DNA from: Trichoplax adhaerens
Taxonomy: Eukaryota; Placozoa; Uniplacotomia; Trichoplacea; Trichoplacidae
NCBI RefSeq assembly: GCF_000150275.1
Contig: NW_002060945.1
Location: forward strand, 1,616,199 to 1,680,198
DNA length: 64,000 nt
Reading direction: 5' to 3'
Positions within the stretch are counted from its first letter, which is position 1. Every line of letters starts with the position of its first letter. The notes below the pieces were generated by a model. The model saw nothing but the letters and a program-made list of their open reading frames with translations, had not been told where the DNA came from and did not search any database. This document shows, piece after piece, positions 14,689 to 32,109 of the stretch. Position numbers and translations under genes: made by a program.

Positions 14689-15024
14689 ATGAAAGCCCGC
14701 ATGAGAATATCATCTTGTAATTATACTTGGCTCTATCTTACTCTGCTGCAAATCTTTGTCTACGCTATTACCTGTAGCAATGGCTTAGGATGCCCTCATT
14801 GCAATCGCCAGAAGTGTAAATACCCCACTAATTGTCCCGGTGGCTTAACTTACGAACCATATTGTGGATGTTGCTTAGTTTGTGCAAAGGTACTTGGAGA
14901 ATCGTGTGGTGGACCATGGGGATCTTCGGGTCATTGTGACAAAGGCTTAGAATGTTATATCAGCCCATTCGCATATACTAAAGGTTCATCAATCGGAGTT
15001 TGCCGACGTAAGTTGTCTTATTGA
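14689..15024 (+). CDS. Secreted single IGFBP-domain protein
   Basis: A 111-residue protein. Residues 1 to about 29 form a signal peptide (basic start, then a hydrophobic run ending ...FVYAITC). The rest is one IGFBP N-terminal fold: paired cysteines early on, the hallmark YCGCCLVCAK, then GESCGG, CDKGLEC and a final GVC. No thyroglobulin or other C-terminal module is present, so it resembles the short single-IGFBP-domain proteins of invertebrates more than full IGFBPs. The final codons may be an alternative end. A consensus donor, C|GTAAGT, lies at 15008, and an in-frame acceptor at 15685 would replace the last residues with LLYNQMVDESLDDELKTQM and a TAA at 15742-15744 (125 residues). The unspliced form has an AATAAA at 15082-15087, 58 bases after its stop. 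Both ends are plausible. Ligand binding is unknown. Confidence 0.85.
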   Translation: MKARMRISSCNYTWLYLTLLQIFVYAITCSNGLGCPHCNRQKCKYPTNCPGGLTYEPYCGCCLVCAKVLGESCGGPWGSSGHCDKGLECYISPFAYTKGSSIGVCRRKLSY

Positions 15025-15685
15025 AAAAGTAGGAATTGAAAATTAGATTATTAATAATTTTAGGGGGAGTTTTATGTTCTAAATAAAAGTACCACACTTT
15101 TCATTTTACTTCCTATTTATTTTGTATGGTATCGAGTACTTGTATAGCTATAGGTACGGCACAAAGCTATCAAGTGGCAAGGGATTAAAAAGTTTTAATA
15201 TTCCATAATCACTAGGTCTGACTTAAGCATATTATGGTCGAGTTTAGATCGTAATCTATTTAATATCAGATAGGATTTTTTACAAATTTATATATGTAGA
15301 ATAATCATTGTAACCATTTATACGAAGATAGTTTGTGAAGATGGTGAAAAATTTTCTTCAATTCGTTGTAACCGTTCAAATATGTCTCTCTAGCACTAGA
15401 AAATAATTGCAATATTATGTAATATAGCGCTACATGGGCACTACCATCTCACTAAGTTAGATGTAAACAAAGTAGAATACGGGTATGGCTATTTTTGGTA
15501 TCTTTGTTTGCTTATGGCCCTTTTCTATGAGGGGTGTAAACATTAGTAGTGCTTTCTGGGATTAATAAGTAAACTTGTAGCTTAGGTAGAAGAAATTTAG
15601 GTTCCAATCGTTAAAATTAGTTATCCGATTGTAATGTCCCCTACTAAATCAGATCACTAAATCATATCATGATTTATTTCTGCAG

Positions 15686-15744
15686 TTCTATATAATCAGA
15701 TGGTTGATGAATCACTAGATGATGAATTAAAAACACAAATGTAA
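15686..15744 (+). CDS. Possible alternative last exon, IGFBP-domain gene
   Basis: This segment follows a TTTCTGCAG acceptor and continues the frame of the IGFBP exon when that exon is cut at 15007 (phase 1 to phase 1). It encodes about 19 acidic residues and a TAA stop. Phase agreement plus a good donor and acceptor support it. There is no family precedent for the tail, so it remains a candidate. Confidence 0.4.
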
Positions 15745-17422
15745 AAATATCGCTGAGTCTATAAAATTTTTCTAGTTAAATATCAACACTGACCAGACAT
15801 CACCACATTTCCTAATTTAATTTAGGTTGCACATTCCAATTGTCAATGAACCCTAGATTAACGTGATGTAGCAGTTTAATTGCCCTATATCTAACTAACT
15901 GAATTTTAATTTAAGCGTGCTATAGAAAGTATTAATATCTAACAATTTCATTTGTAAGAATGCAAATGAGCCCACCTAAGTTAATTAGTTAAAAGCTTCA
16001 TGCTGCTTAATAATCGGATGAAAGTATAAACTATAAGGGTTGGTCAAGAGAAGTAGCAGAACAATAATATTAGTCGTTATTCGTGGTGTGATTACATCAA
16101 ATAGTTTTAATCTTTTAAGGTTGTATTTACCAGAGCTACTGGTCGTGGATCTTTCATATAACATTCACCTTTCTATTTTCGAAAGTTAAAACAATAATAT
16201 GATGGATAGTATTTTTCTCCAATAATCTCCATCAACTTGAAATTTTTCCAACTTTTTTTATTAACAATACATTGATTTATATAGATGTTTTATATTTACA
16301 GCACGTGCCACATTAGTAAGAGTTTAAGCGATAATTTAGCAAATTATCTTTTTCCAACTAATAACACCTATTAATGCTAGGGCTACCCGTTATGTTGCAT
16401 ATAATGAAAATTATAGTGGCTACAGTATACCATAGATCGTAGGTCTTGGCTTTGACAAGGGCAAATTTATTACCAATCCTAGAGTGATTTTATTATGCTT
16501 CAACTGCATGCATATCATTAATTCACTATTTTGTCCGTTATTTTTCCACTTATACAGTAGCTCACCTGGATAGGCTGTTTGTAATTGGCAAGTATTGTCT
16601 AGTATAGTGTTATTAAATAATTGCGGGCCGTGTGTCGAAGCTCTTTATGGATAAAAGATTATCTACGACATACTGAGGTAATTAAAATCATATTATTAAT
16701 TATCAGCTATAATCCATGCCGCTATCTCGGCGCTAGATTCTTCTATACCGTTAATTAGTTTAAAAATAACAAAAGAATTCCATCGCTGATGCCTTAAAGC
16801 ACGAATAACCTTTTAGTAGATGTAAAATTTCATCGATTAATGAGCTACTTCTAACTTTCTAGGATAAGATATTAGCAGGCTCGTTGCTTAAACTATATCA
16901 TCATACAGTATGTACGAAGTTCATAGGCATCTGCCATTAAACTGCATTACTTGGGGGTGTTGTTTGGATTCGCCATTGGAAGTATTAATTTATTACTGAT
17001 GAACTATTTACACGAGATTGTTGAATACGTAAATACATGAAAATCTTCACTTACATTGCAAAGTGAAGCTTTTAGATAAAACAACAAACAGTGTCTATAT
17101 ACGGCGTAGATATACATTATGGTCAATTTTGAGTTAGCTGATGTGTATGAAGATAGCAGACCGATTGCAGAGCAGTAAAATCCATTTTTAATGACATAAC
17201 AAATGTGGAAAATTAGCATCAATTCGGCCTAGCTCTTTTGTTTGAAACCATGATAGCAGCTTATTTAGGGCTCATGTGAAGCTCTACGGTATGCTATGGC
17301 ATTTATTAGATGATCACTCGATAAGGCCTATGTAACACTATATTCTAATTTCGTTCCTAAGATTGTACATCACATTCGCTCATGGCTATACGATTTAAAC
17401 AATTAATTTGATCCTCTCATAA
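15745..17422. other. Intergenic, no gene recognised
   Basis: AT-rich sequence between the two secreted-protein genes. The missing first exon of the downstream gene should lie here. I could not identify it: no ATG exon with a donor in the required phase was convincing. Confidence 0.4.
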
Positions 17423-18208
17423 TTGCTCACAAAAAGGATTGCTATACAATTAGAAGTAATCACGCATCATCAGTTTATATGGATACTATTTATAATCTCT
17501 CTTTACGGCGTAAGTCTTAATATTAAAGCATCGATTCTTAAACATACCGCAGATATACCTGTCAGTGGATACGCTGCTGCACCGACATTTTCTACCTGTA
17601 GACCGGCTTGTACTCCAGAATATTGCATGAAAGATCATACAGCAATCTGCTCTGCAACGTAAGTGCAATACAAAAATAGCTAACGATAGGCTCTAATATT
17701 ACAGTAAAGCACTGAACCTCTAACTAGTCAATTTCCTGCTAAAAATATCACAATATTCTATGATAGATAATTTTTCTATTTTATTTTTTCAAGTAATAAT
17801 GCTATAGAGATCAAAACTTGTAGAGGTGGATGTCAACATACTAGTTGTGATGCATGCAGCTATATTCCAGTCTGCCATAAATGTGCAGTGGATGATTTTA
17901 AATGTTTGAAACGTTATGGTCGATGTCTTAAACGTAAACGATGCAATCGAAGTACATTTCCGTGTCCAGCGTCTCAGAAGGTTAGAATATTTCGATTGGA
18001 TAGCAATTTATAATATGTTGATGATTGCAAATTCCCATTCAAGTTGTACCAACGTTATATCTTTACATTTGTTTTTGTCGCTGAATAGGGATCTTCTAAC
18101 ACATATCATAAAATGAAACATGGAATATTTCAATGTGGTGTCCCTGATTGTATTCCGATAACAGAAGCTCCAACGAATGCTACAGCAACTGTGACTACTG
18201 ATGGTTGA
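17423..18208 (+). CDS. Cys-rich secreted protein, 5' end missing
   Basis: Three exons join in phase: up to 17658, 17794-17980 and 18089-18208. The first exon is open from 17423 with no ATG, so the start codon must be in an unseen upstream exon, probably joined at the AG before TTTATATGG (about 17474). Its beginning, FIWILFIISLYGVSL, is a signal-peptide-like hydrophobic run. The mature part has 16 cysteines: four in exon 1 (CRPACTPEYC spacing), ten in exon 2 (TCRGGC, SCDAC, VCHKC and a basic CLKRKRC) and two in exon 3 (FQCGVPDC). It ends in a Thr-rich tail that could carry O-glycans. An AATAAA lies at 18282-18287, about 75 bases past the stop. I do not recognise a named domain. The spacing is not that of EGF, TNFR or IGFBP repeats. 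An extracellular role is inferred only from the leader and the cysteines. Confidence 0.65.
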
Positions 18209-18281
18209 GAAATCGTTCCCGGCATTCTTGAAAAATATTTTCCGTGACTGAATATAATAAGTAACGTAAATAAGATAAGTA

Positions 18282-18287
18282 AATAAA
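18282..18287 (+). terminator. Polyadenylation signal AATAAA
   Basis: Canonical hexamer about 75 bases downstream of the stop codon of the Cys-rich gene, with no stronger copy nearer. Confidence 0.5.
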
Positions 18288-19279
18288 ACTGCGGTATAAA
18301 ATTTGGCTCACTAGTTCATTGGTTCGATCTATTGGGCCAAACTTGGCGTAGCTATCTAAAATTCATAGCAATTATTAAAGCTAAATATGAATACGAGTAA
18401 ATTATAAAAAACGACAATACTCACTTTACTAAAAAGAAATAATTTTTATTGGAAAGCTTATTTTCGGATAACTGGGATGTAAAGCTTCAGCTAAAATTAG
18501 CTAACTATCAATCTCTCCGATTAAAAATATACTTGTATAACTACTACAAAAGTAGGGATACAGCGCTACATACTGTTATCCATAATAATACGATGATAAC
18601 AAAGTAAATAACAGCCGCTTACTTTTAAAAGTATCCTATTTCTAAGTCATCTAATTAAAACGAAATATTAGCTATTAATACTAGGTAGAAATATAATACT
18701 GTAATGAGTTGGTGACTTCAGAAAATTTGTCTCATGCAATTAGCATAGCTCGTTCGTCGTCAACGAGAGTATATTTTCTGCAACTTTTATTCTCTGCATA
18801 TATAATTATCGATATCGTAATAGCATTTAGCAAAAAAGATTTTATAGAATAAAACCTCTTTATTTGCTAACGTTTCTTATACGCAACTGCACAATAATTC
18901 GCCTATTGGGATAGGTACCTTTATACAATATATTAAACGTTACAATTGTATGTAATGGCTTATAATTTACAGTTAATAAAAGAATTTCTTCAATGTCTTT
19001 GCCTAAAACTAAGGCTTCAATAAGGTCATAGGGTGTGGTAAATCAAAATATACATGGACATAGAGTAACGGCTTATACCTTAACATAATAGATTCTTATG
19101 GTATTTAATTCAAAAATAGTGAATTGCTTGAGGGCCTTAGAACGGTTACTTCATTACCGTCAGTAATCAAAAGATTAGCTTCTTCCTAGTACCACCTATA
19201 TAGCGTAAAATATGCAGTTAAAGTTGAGAACAATTATACTTTTGCTCAGTAAAATAACTATAAGGCGCTATTATTATTG
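18288..19279. other. Convergent intergenic gap
   Basis: About 1 kb between the 3' ends of the plus-strand Cys-rich gene and the minus-strand CDK7 gene. No exon or repeat seen. Confidence 0.5.
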
Positions 19280-22988
<3,709 letters not shown>

Positions 22989-23326
22989 GATTAAGTGTTT
23001 GTATGCAGTATCAATGACTCGACACGACAGAGCTAGTAGCCAGTTCGAGTCTGTCCGTACTGGCTTGGAGTCTTCCATTGGTATCAAATGTATTTTACTA
23101 TAGACATTACTTTACCACACTCCACATCGAACTAGCCATTGCCATGGTTATGTGTCAGCCTGTATTGTCTTACTATGCAATCCAGTACTGTGGTTACAGG
23201 GGGCATAGTATATGACACTCTAGTACTCTGAACAGTAGTAAATACGCCTACTGAACTGTGTCTGTACCACTTGATTTGGTGTACAGTATAGAAAATGCGT
23301 CTTAGCCGTAGCCATTTTGCAGAAGA

Positions 23327-23405
23327 TTGCATAAATTACTTTGTCAATCGAATAATATATCTGTAGGACTGCTTTAAAAGGTAGCATACAAAGTAATTTA
23401 TGCAA
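23327..23405. repeat. 79 bp element with 18 bp inverted ends
   Basis: Positions 23327-23344 (TTGCATAAATTACTTTGT) are the exact reverse complement of 23388-23405, around a 43-base centre. Such a unit could be a small foldback or MITE-type element, or could form a transcript hairpin. No flanking target duplication is obvious to me. Confidence 0.7.
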
Positions 23406-23689
23406 AACGCCTAGACCTAGTGGCTCTCTTTTCCTCTAGTAAAGTTAAGGAGAGGCTGAGCTGGGAAAGAGTCGTTCAGTCTAATACCGGACCGATTATT
23501 TGGATGGTCCGTTGAGCTCTGCAACGACTGTACTATCAATAATTTGTCATTAGAATGACCAGAAAAATGATCAAGCTCCGCATTTTCTTCCTCTGAGTGG
23601 GTACTTCTTGTCCCTCATTCAATTCACTAGTAAAATAAAAGAAATGTCAAACTCACTCTAGTCCTTTCCAGTAAAAGTCCCACACTATT

Positions 23690-24380
23690 CATCGGCCATG
23701 AAATGTAACCATCTACACTACAGCAAATAGGACAGACCTGATAGAATTAGGAATACGAAAGCACTGCACTTCCAAGAAGCGACAGACGGCAATTTTGTAG
23801 TCATTGTATCCGATCAAAGGCTATCAAGTAGCAACGATTGTAATATTGGAGATCAAAATTGCAGATGGAGGAATGCACTCTTTCTATTTTTTATCCATTT
23901 GTGATATATTGTGGCACCATTTGTGTGCTTGTAACCATCTCCTGCTCTGTACTGTAAACACAGTATATATAGTACAGCCAAATGAGGCTATAGACAGCAA
24001 TCTTGTAGTCATTCTATCCCATCAAAGGCTACCCAAGTAGCAACGATTGCAATATTATGGATCAAAATTATAGATACAAGAGTGCATTCTTTCTTTCTCT
24101 CTATTTTGGATCCATTTGTGTGCTTGTAAAAGTAACCATCTACCGTAAACACACTACAGCAAAATGAGACACCTGATATACTGTAGATAGCACTGACTCG
24201 CTATACGAAAGCACTGTTCTTCCAAGAGGCGACAGACGGCAATCTTGTAGTCATTCTATCCGATCAAAGGCTATCAACTAACAACGATTGCATTATTGTA
24301 GTCTACAAGGAATGCATTCCTTCTTTCTCTCTATTTTTTGTTCCATTTGTGGCACAATTTAGGTGCTTATTGCAGTTCTT
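23690..24380. repeat. Three-copy ~225 bp imperfect repeat
   Basis: Three direct copies share GACAGACGGCAAT-like, TTGTAGTCATT, TATCCGATCAAAGGCTA, CAACGATTG and a Ser/pyrimidine-rich TTTCTATTTT...CATTTGTG block. The TTGTAGTCATT anchors begin near 23795, 24003 and 24245, giving spacings of about 208 and 242. The copies also share a preceding GTAACCATCTAC...CTACAGCAAA segment. They lie between two gene starts and carry no coding content. Confidence 0.75.
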
Positions 24381-24770
24381 GGAGATGATGTTTTTGCATG
24401 TACGCCTGCGTGGACATTTGCATAAACGCCGCGAAAAATGGCCTTTAAATTATACATTTCAATAGCTAGGCCTGACCAGGTGATGGATGCTGTTGACTGT
24501 GTCCATTAATCCATTAATGCTAAGCCAGTTTTTCGAGCTAAGAAACTACGGTTAATTCGGCACTACAACTGACTACTGTCCACCCATTTCACCTAATCAG
24601 AATGGCCTGTCTATCCCCAGTCTTGTCACAGGCAAAACAGACACCCTAACTCTAATACACTTTACTCGACGTGCTTTCGAACGCCGTAGAGTCCTTAGCG
24701 TCTAGAAAGTCCACTTTGCGTCTAGTTTCTCTACCCTAGACTCAGGCCATTCTCCCTCTCGAGATCATCG

Positions 24771-24778
24771 TGACGTCA
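24771..24778. promoter_or_regulatory. TGACGTCA palindrome (CRE-type site)
   Basis: A perfect CREB/ATF consensus palindrome about 130 bases upstream of the ESCO-like start codon, in a locally GC-richer patch. Position and sequence suit a promoter element; binding is not shown. Confidence 0.4.
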
Positions 24779-24908
24779 AGTTGTCCTTCCTTCTCATAGG
24801 CTGAAGAGTGTAAATAGCTTATCCAGGCATAGAATTTGTATAGAGAATCCAATCATTAAGCCAGTAATAGCTCCCCCTTGTAATTGATTTTCATTAAGGT
24901 CAGAAAAT

Positions 24909-25886
24909 ATGAGCTCCAATCTATCTTATTTTCCTATCTTTCAACGTAGTAAATTATCCGATGTGGAGTTACAGTTATGTGGTCAAGTAAGACGGCTAGG
25001 GAATACAACAACAGGTGGCTTTCATGGTAGAACTAAACCTCGTCATAAGCGATGGCGAAATCGATATCGTGGTGTTAGGCGGCAAAATGAAAATTCAAAA
25101 CGTGGCGGCAATCTATTGAAACAAATGTACTTAGATTTAGGCCAGAAAAAAATCGGTCATACAACTTGTGCTGTCTGTGGAATGGTCTATACTATTGGCG
25201 AGCCGGATGACGAAGATGCACATCGGTTATTTCATGAGCGATTTATAAGTGGTATCCGATTTGTAGGATGGAAAAATGAGCATGTTGTTGCTCGATACTT
25301 GGATGGTAGGGTTATTATGGTCTTACCGACAGATCATCCTTCTCGTGTTAAGAAAGTCTTGGAGATTAAAGCTTTAATTGATGATCAATTAGGGATACCA
25401 AATCAAGCGAAAGAAACACAACATTGGGATTGTAAAACACTACTCTTTATTTCTAATACTAAAACTGTAGCAGGCTGCTTAATCGCTGAAGAAGCGGACA
25501 AAGCTCGACGCTTGTTACCATCCAAAGTTAACAAGAATAATAATAATAGTCGTCGTCGAACAGTAGCAAGTAAACCTTCATCGCAAGGCGGTAAGAAAGG
25601 CAGACGTATCAACAAATATTCTGCTGATGCGGTATGTTCCAATTTACCGGATTGGTGTTCTGATGAGGAATTTCCTGTCATATGTGGTGTTAGTCGTGTA
25701 TGGGTCGATGCACGACATCGTCGAAGTAAAATTGCCACTAGAATGATGGATTGTTTATTAAATAACTTTGTCTACGGCCATGCTATGGAGAAGTCAGAGA
25801 TTGCTTTCTCTGCTCCTACTGCCGATGGTAACGCATTTGCCAATCATTATTTTCAATCTACTTCTTATTTGGTTTATCATAAGTAA
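24909..25886 (+). CDS. ESCO: ESCO-type cohesin N-acetyltransferase, intronless
   Basis: A 325-residue uninterrupted reading frame. Eco1/ESCO enzymes acetylate SMC3 to establish sister-chromatid cohesion. Residues 1-80 are basic (HGRTKPRHKRWRNRYRG region). A C2H2 finger follows (C87, C90, H105, H109 in CAVCGMVYT...HRLFH), then RFVGWKNEHVV, DGRVIMVLP and LLFISNTKTVAGCLIAEE, which match the ESCO core. The acetyl-CoA-binding part is GVSRVWVDARHRRSKIATRMMDCL and the end is EIAFSAPTADGNAFANHY...YLVY. The segment between AEE and GVSRVW (about 195-258) is longer and more basic than usual. The Asp of the family AFSDPT motif is Ala302 here; structural work on human ESCO1 has implicated that Asp in catalysis. 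Every other recognised long gene in the window has several introns and this one has none, which fits a retrocopy. The frame is intact. Confidence 0.92.
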   Translation: MSSNLSYFPIFQRSKLSDVELQLCGQVRRLGNTTTGGFHGRTKPRHKRWRNRYRGVRRQNENSKRGGNLLKQMYLDLGQKKIGHTTCAVCGMVYTIGEPDDEDAHRLFHERFISGIRFVGWKNEHVVARYLDGRVIMVLPTDHPSRVKKVLEIKALIDDQLGIPNQAKETQHWDCKTLLFISNTKTVAGCLIAEEADKARRLLPSKVNKNNNNSRRRTVASKPSSQGGKKGRRINKYSADAVCSNLPDWCSDEEFPVICGVSRVWVDARHRRSKIATRMMDCLLNNFVYGHAMEKSEIAFSAPTADGNAFANHYFQSTSYLVYHK

Positions 25887-27440
25887 CATGGTTGTTTCAA
25901 CAATCATCTACGGTAAATTCGTAGTTACTGTCGAGTTGAACTCGGAAGGCGCTTTCCCGATCTGAACGATCAGGATACAGTGCTATCATATTATATTAGC
26001 GTTGGTAACAGTCTTCAAATTACCTCGCACTTAGTGCGTTCTCTACTGTTATATGAATGAATATATAAAAATTAGCCTTATTCTTTATATGTAAAATTGG
26101 GTGCTTTTATGGTGATGTTTTTTCTTTTAATTCTTAAAATTTAGCTAGACTAATAGAGTACTTGTTGTTGATAGTTATGGGATCGTTTTTGGATCCTACA
26201 TTGATCCGGATCTCTTGTAGCTTTTGCAGCTAAAACTTATAGTACCCAAACCCACTAGATAAATTCTGGAGATGATATCCTTGTAAATACGCGTATATAG
26301 TATACAGAATCTACTAGAAAGTATCCTTGATTGATTCACCTTTAACTTTGCTTGACGTAACAGATTGTAGTACATCACTGCTGTTTTGATGTTACAGATC
26401 TTCCAATTTAATTACTGATTCTGTCAATCATTAAATAAGGAAGGTATCTTAACTTTCTTGTTTCGTACTTTTCTGGTTTTTGCTAGCCTCAACTAAATTA
26501 ATGAATATCTACTGAGTAAAAAGAGAGTGTAGACGCAGGATAACTGGTAATTGATCCCTTGTAAATGCAATTAATATCTGTAATTACTGCTAATACTGGA
26601 TGATGACAGATTTAGCTATTTTGGGTCTCTGGTAAATGATTCAATGTAGACTAAATTATATAGTTATTTCAGATGATTGCCGCCAATTCAATAAATAAAA
26701 ATTTCGATTAATGCAGTAGTTCCACATAACTGAACGAAAATCGCTTGATGATTCAGAAAATGGCTAATAGTAGACTTATAATTAGCCTCTAAACGATATC
26801 TTAAAGACACGCTTTCAGTAGTTATGAATTGTGTGTTACTCGAAAATGAACGATTAAAAGTTAATCTTGAGATTCTCGTCCTTTATTACTGGGACATAAC
26901 GACTGCAGCTTGGATTACTTTATGTCCCAATTATAAAACTTTAAAATCACATTCAATAATTTCTCGGTCATTGGGTATATACTATATACCCACAATCACT
27001 TGTCTACAATATCAATAGGTATCATAATGTTTCACCGTGAAGAAAATCACAAGCATAATGGTAAAATTCTCCTTCAAAATAAAATATGGCCATCATTCCA
27101 ACTCATACTCTTACGCATGTCAGTTCCAAATTCCAATAAACTGTACTTGATATATTCGGGCATAAAAGAAAAACCCGTCATACAACATCGCTACTTCAGA
27201 ATTAAAATTAAAACTTTTCAAGGTAGATTTTAAAATCTTTGATAAAAATAAAACAAATAATAAGCTAAGCGCTAAGGAATTTAAATAATGGTTTTTTATT
27301 AAGCAGATTATATATTAGTAGTCTTTAAGGCTAATTTTATGTCATCACGAAGCTGATATGATATTTATAAAAGACGAATATGAAGTAAGCTGATACGAAA
27401 ATCGGTAAACCAATATCGTAACAGTATTTTCAAACTAGCC
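25887..27440. other. Convergent gap between ESCO-like and ALDH7A1
   Basis: About 1.55 kb of AT-rich sequence between two gene ends. I see no exon. On the minus strand, 27300-27295 reads AATAAA, about 140 bases past the ALDH7A1 stop, a likely polyadenylation signal. Confidence 0.5.
27295..27300 (-). terminator. Polyadenylation signal for ALDH7A1
   Basis: AATAAA on the minus strand, about 140 bases beyond the ALDH7A1 stop codon. Confidence 0.45.
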
Positions 27441-31666
<4,226 letters not shown>

Positions 31667-31858
31667 GATTGAAAGTTGAGTTTGCTTGATTTTTGCGACG
31701 TTTTCTTCTAACTGGTGGATTGGAGCGTATAGTCACTGATACCTACAGTAGGCTAGAACAGGAGAATGTTGAACAGAGTGGAGACTAATAAGTTGGATAA
31801 ATAGTTAATTAATTAATTCGGAATTAATCACCCGATCTGGTCTGAGGTATATTTACCT

Positions 31859-32042
31859 ACTGTACAGTGTACAGTACAGTACAGTACAGTGCAAAAAGCG
31901 TCTCTGAACTCTAGAGGGACAAGGCAAAAACAATCTCTAGGGATTGACCGAATGAATTGTACTGTACACTGTTCACTTGTCCAATCACCAGCTGGCATCA
32001 ACAGGTCAGTACTGTAGAGTTGTACTGTACACTGTACACTAG
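31859..32042. repeat. Foldback tract with GTACAGTAC ends
   Basis: The left end (31859-31892, TGTACAGTGTACAGTACA...) is the reverse complement of the right end (about 32021-32041) over about 18 bases, with a further related inverted segment near 31957-31976. The middle is unique. This is a foldback or MITE-like arrangement built from the same TACAGTAC words seen at 7524-7606 and 33641-33720. Confidence 0.6.
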
Positions 32043-32109
32043 TGAGTTGTCCGCTTGGCCACTGCAATAGAAAGAAAGAAAGCGTGTTATTACGTTTGAT
32101 GGACACTTT

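Larger units (their letters stand above)
22989..24908. other. Divergent gap between CDK7 and ESCO-like
   Basis: About 1.9 kb separates the two start codons. It is less AT-rich than its surroundings and holds an inverted-repeat element (23327-23405), a three-copy repeat (23690-24380) and a palindromic TGACGTCA. No additional gene is supported: the short frames here (for example 23804-24040) run through the repeat. Confidence 0.6.

Noticed and set aside
18315-18345. tRNA T-arm-like GGTTCGATC
   Set aside because: No matching acceptor, D or anticodon arms could be paired around it.
23804-24040. 78-codon plus-strand frame
   Set aside because: It lies inside the three-copy repeat and is not kept open in the other copies.
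25403-25738. 111-codon minus-strand frame
   Set aside because: Antisense shadow of the ESCO-like coding sequence.
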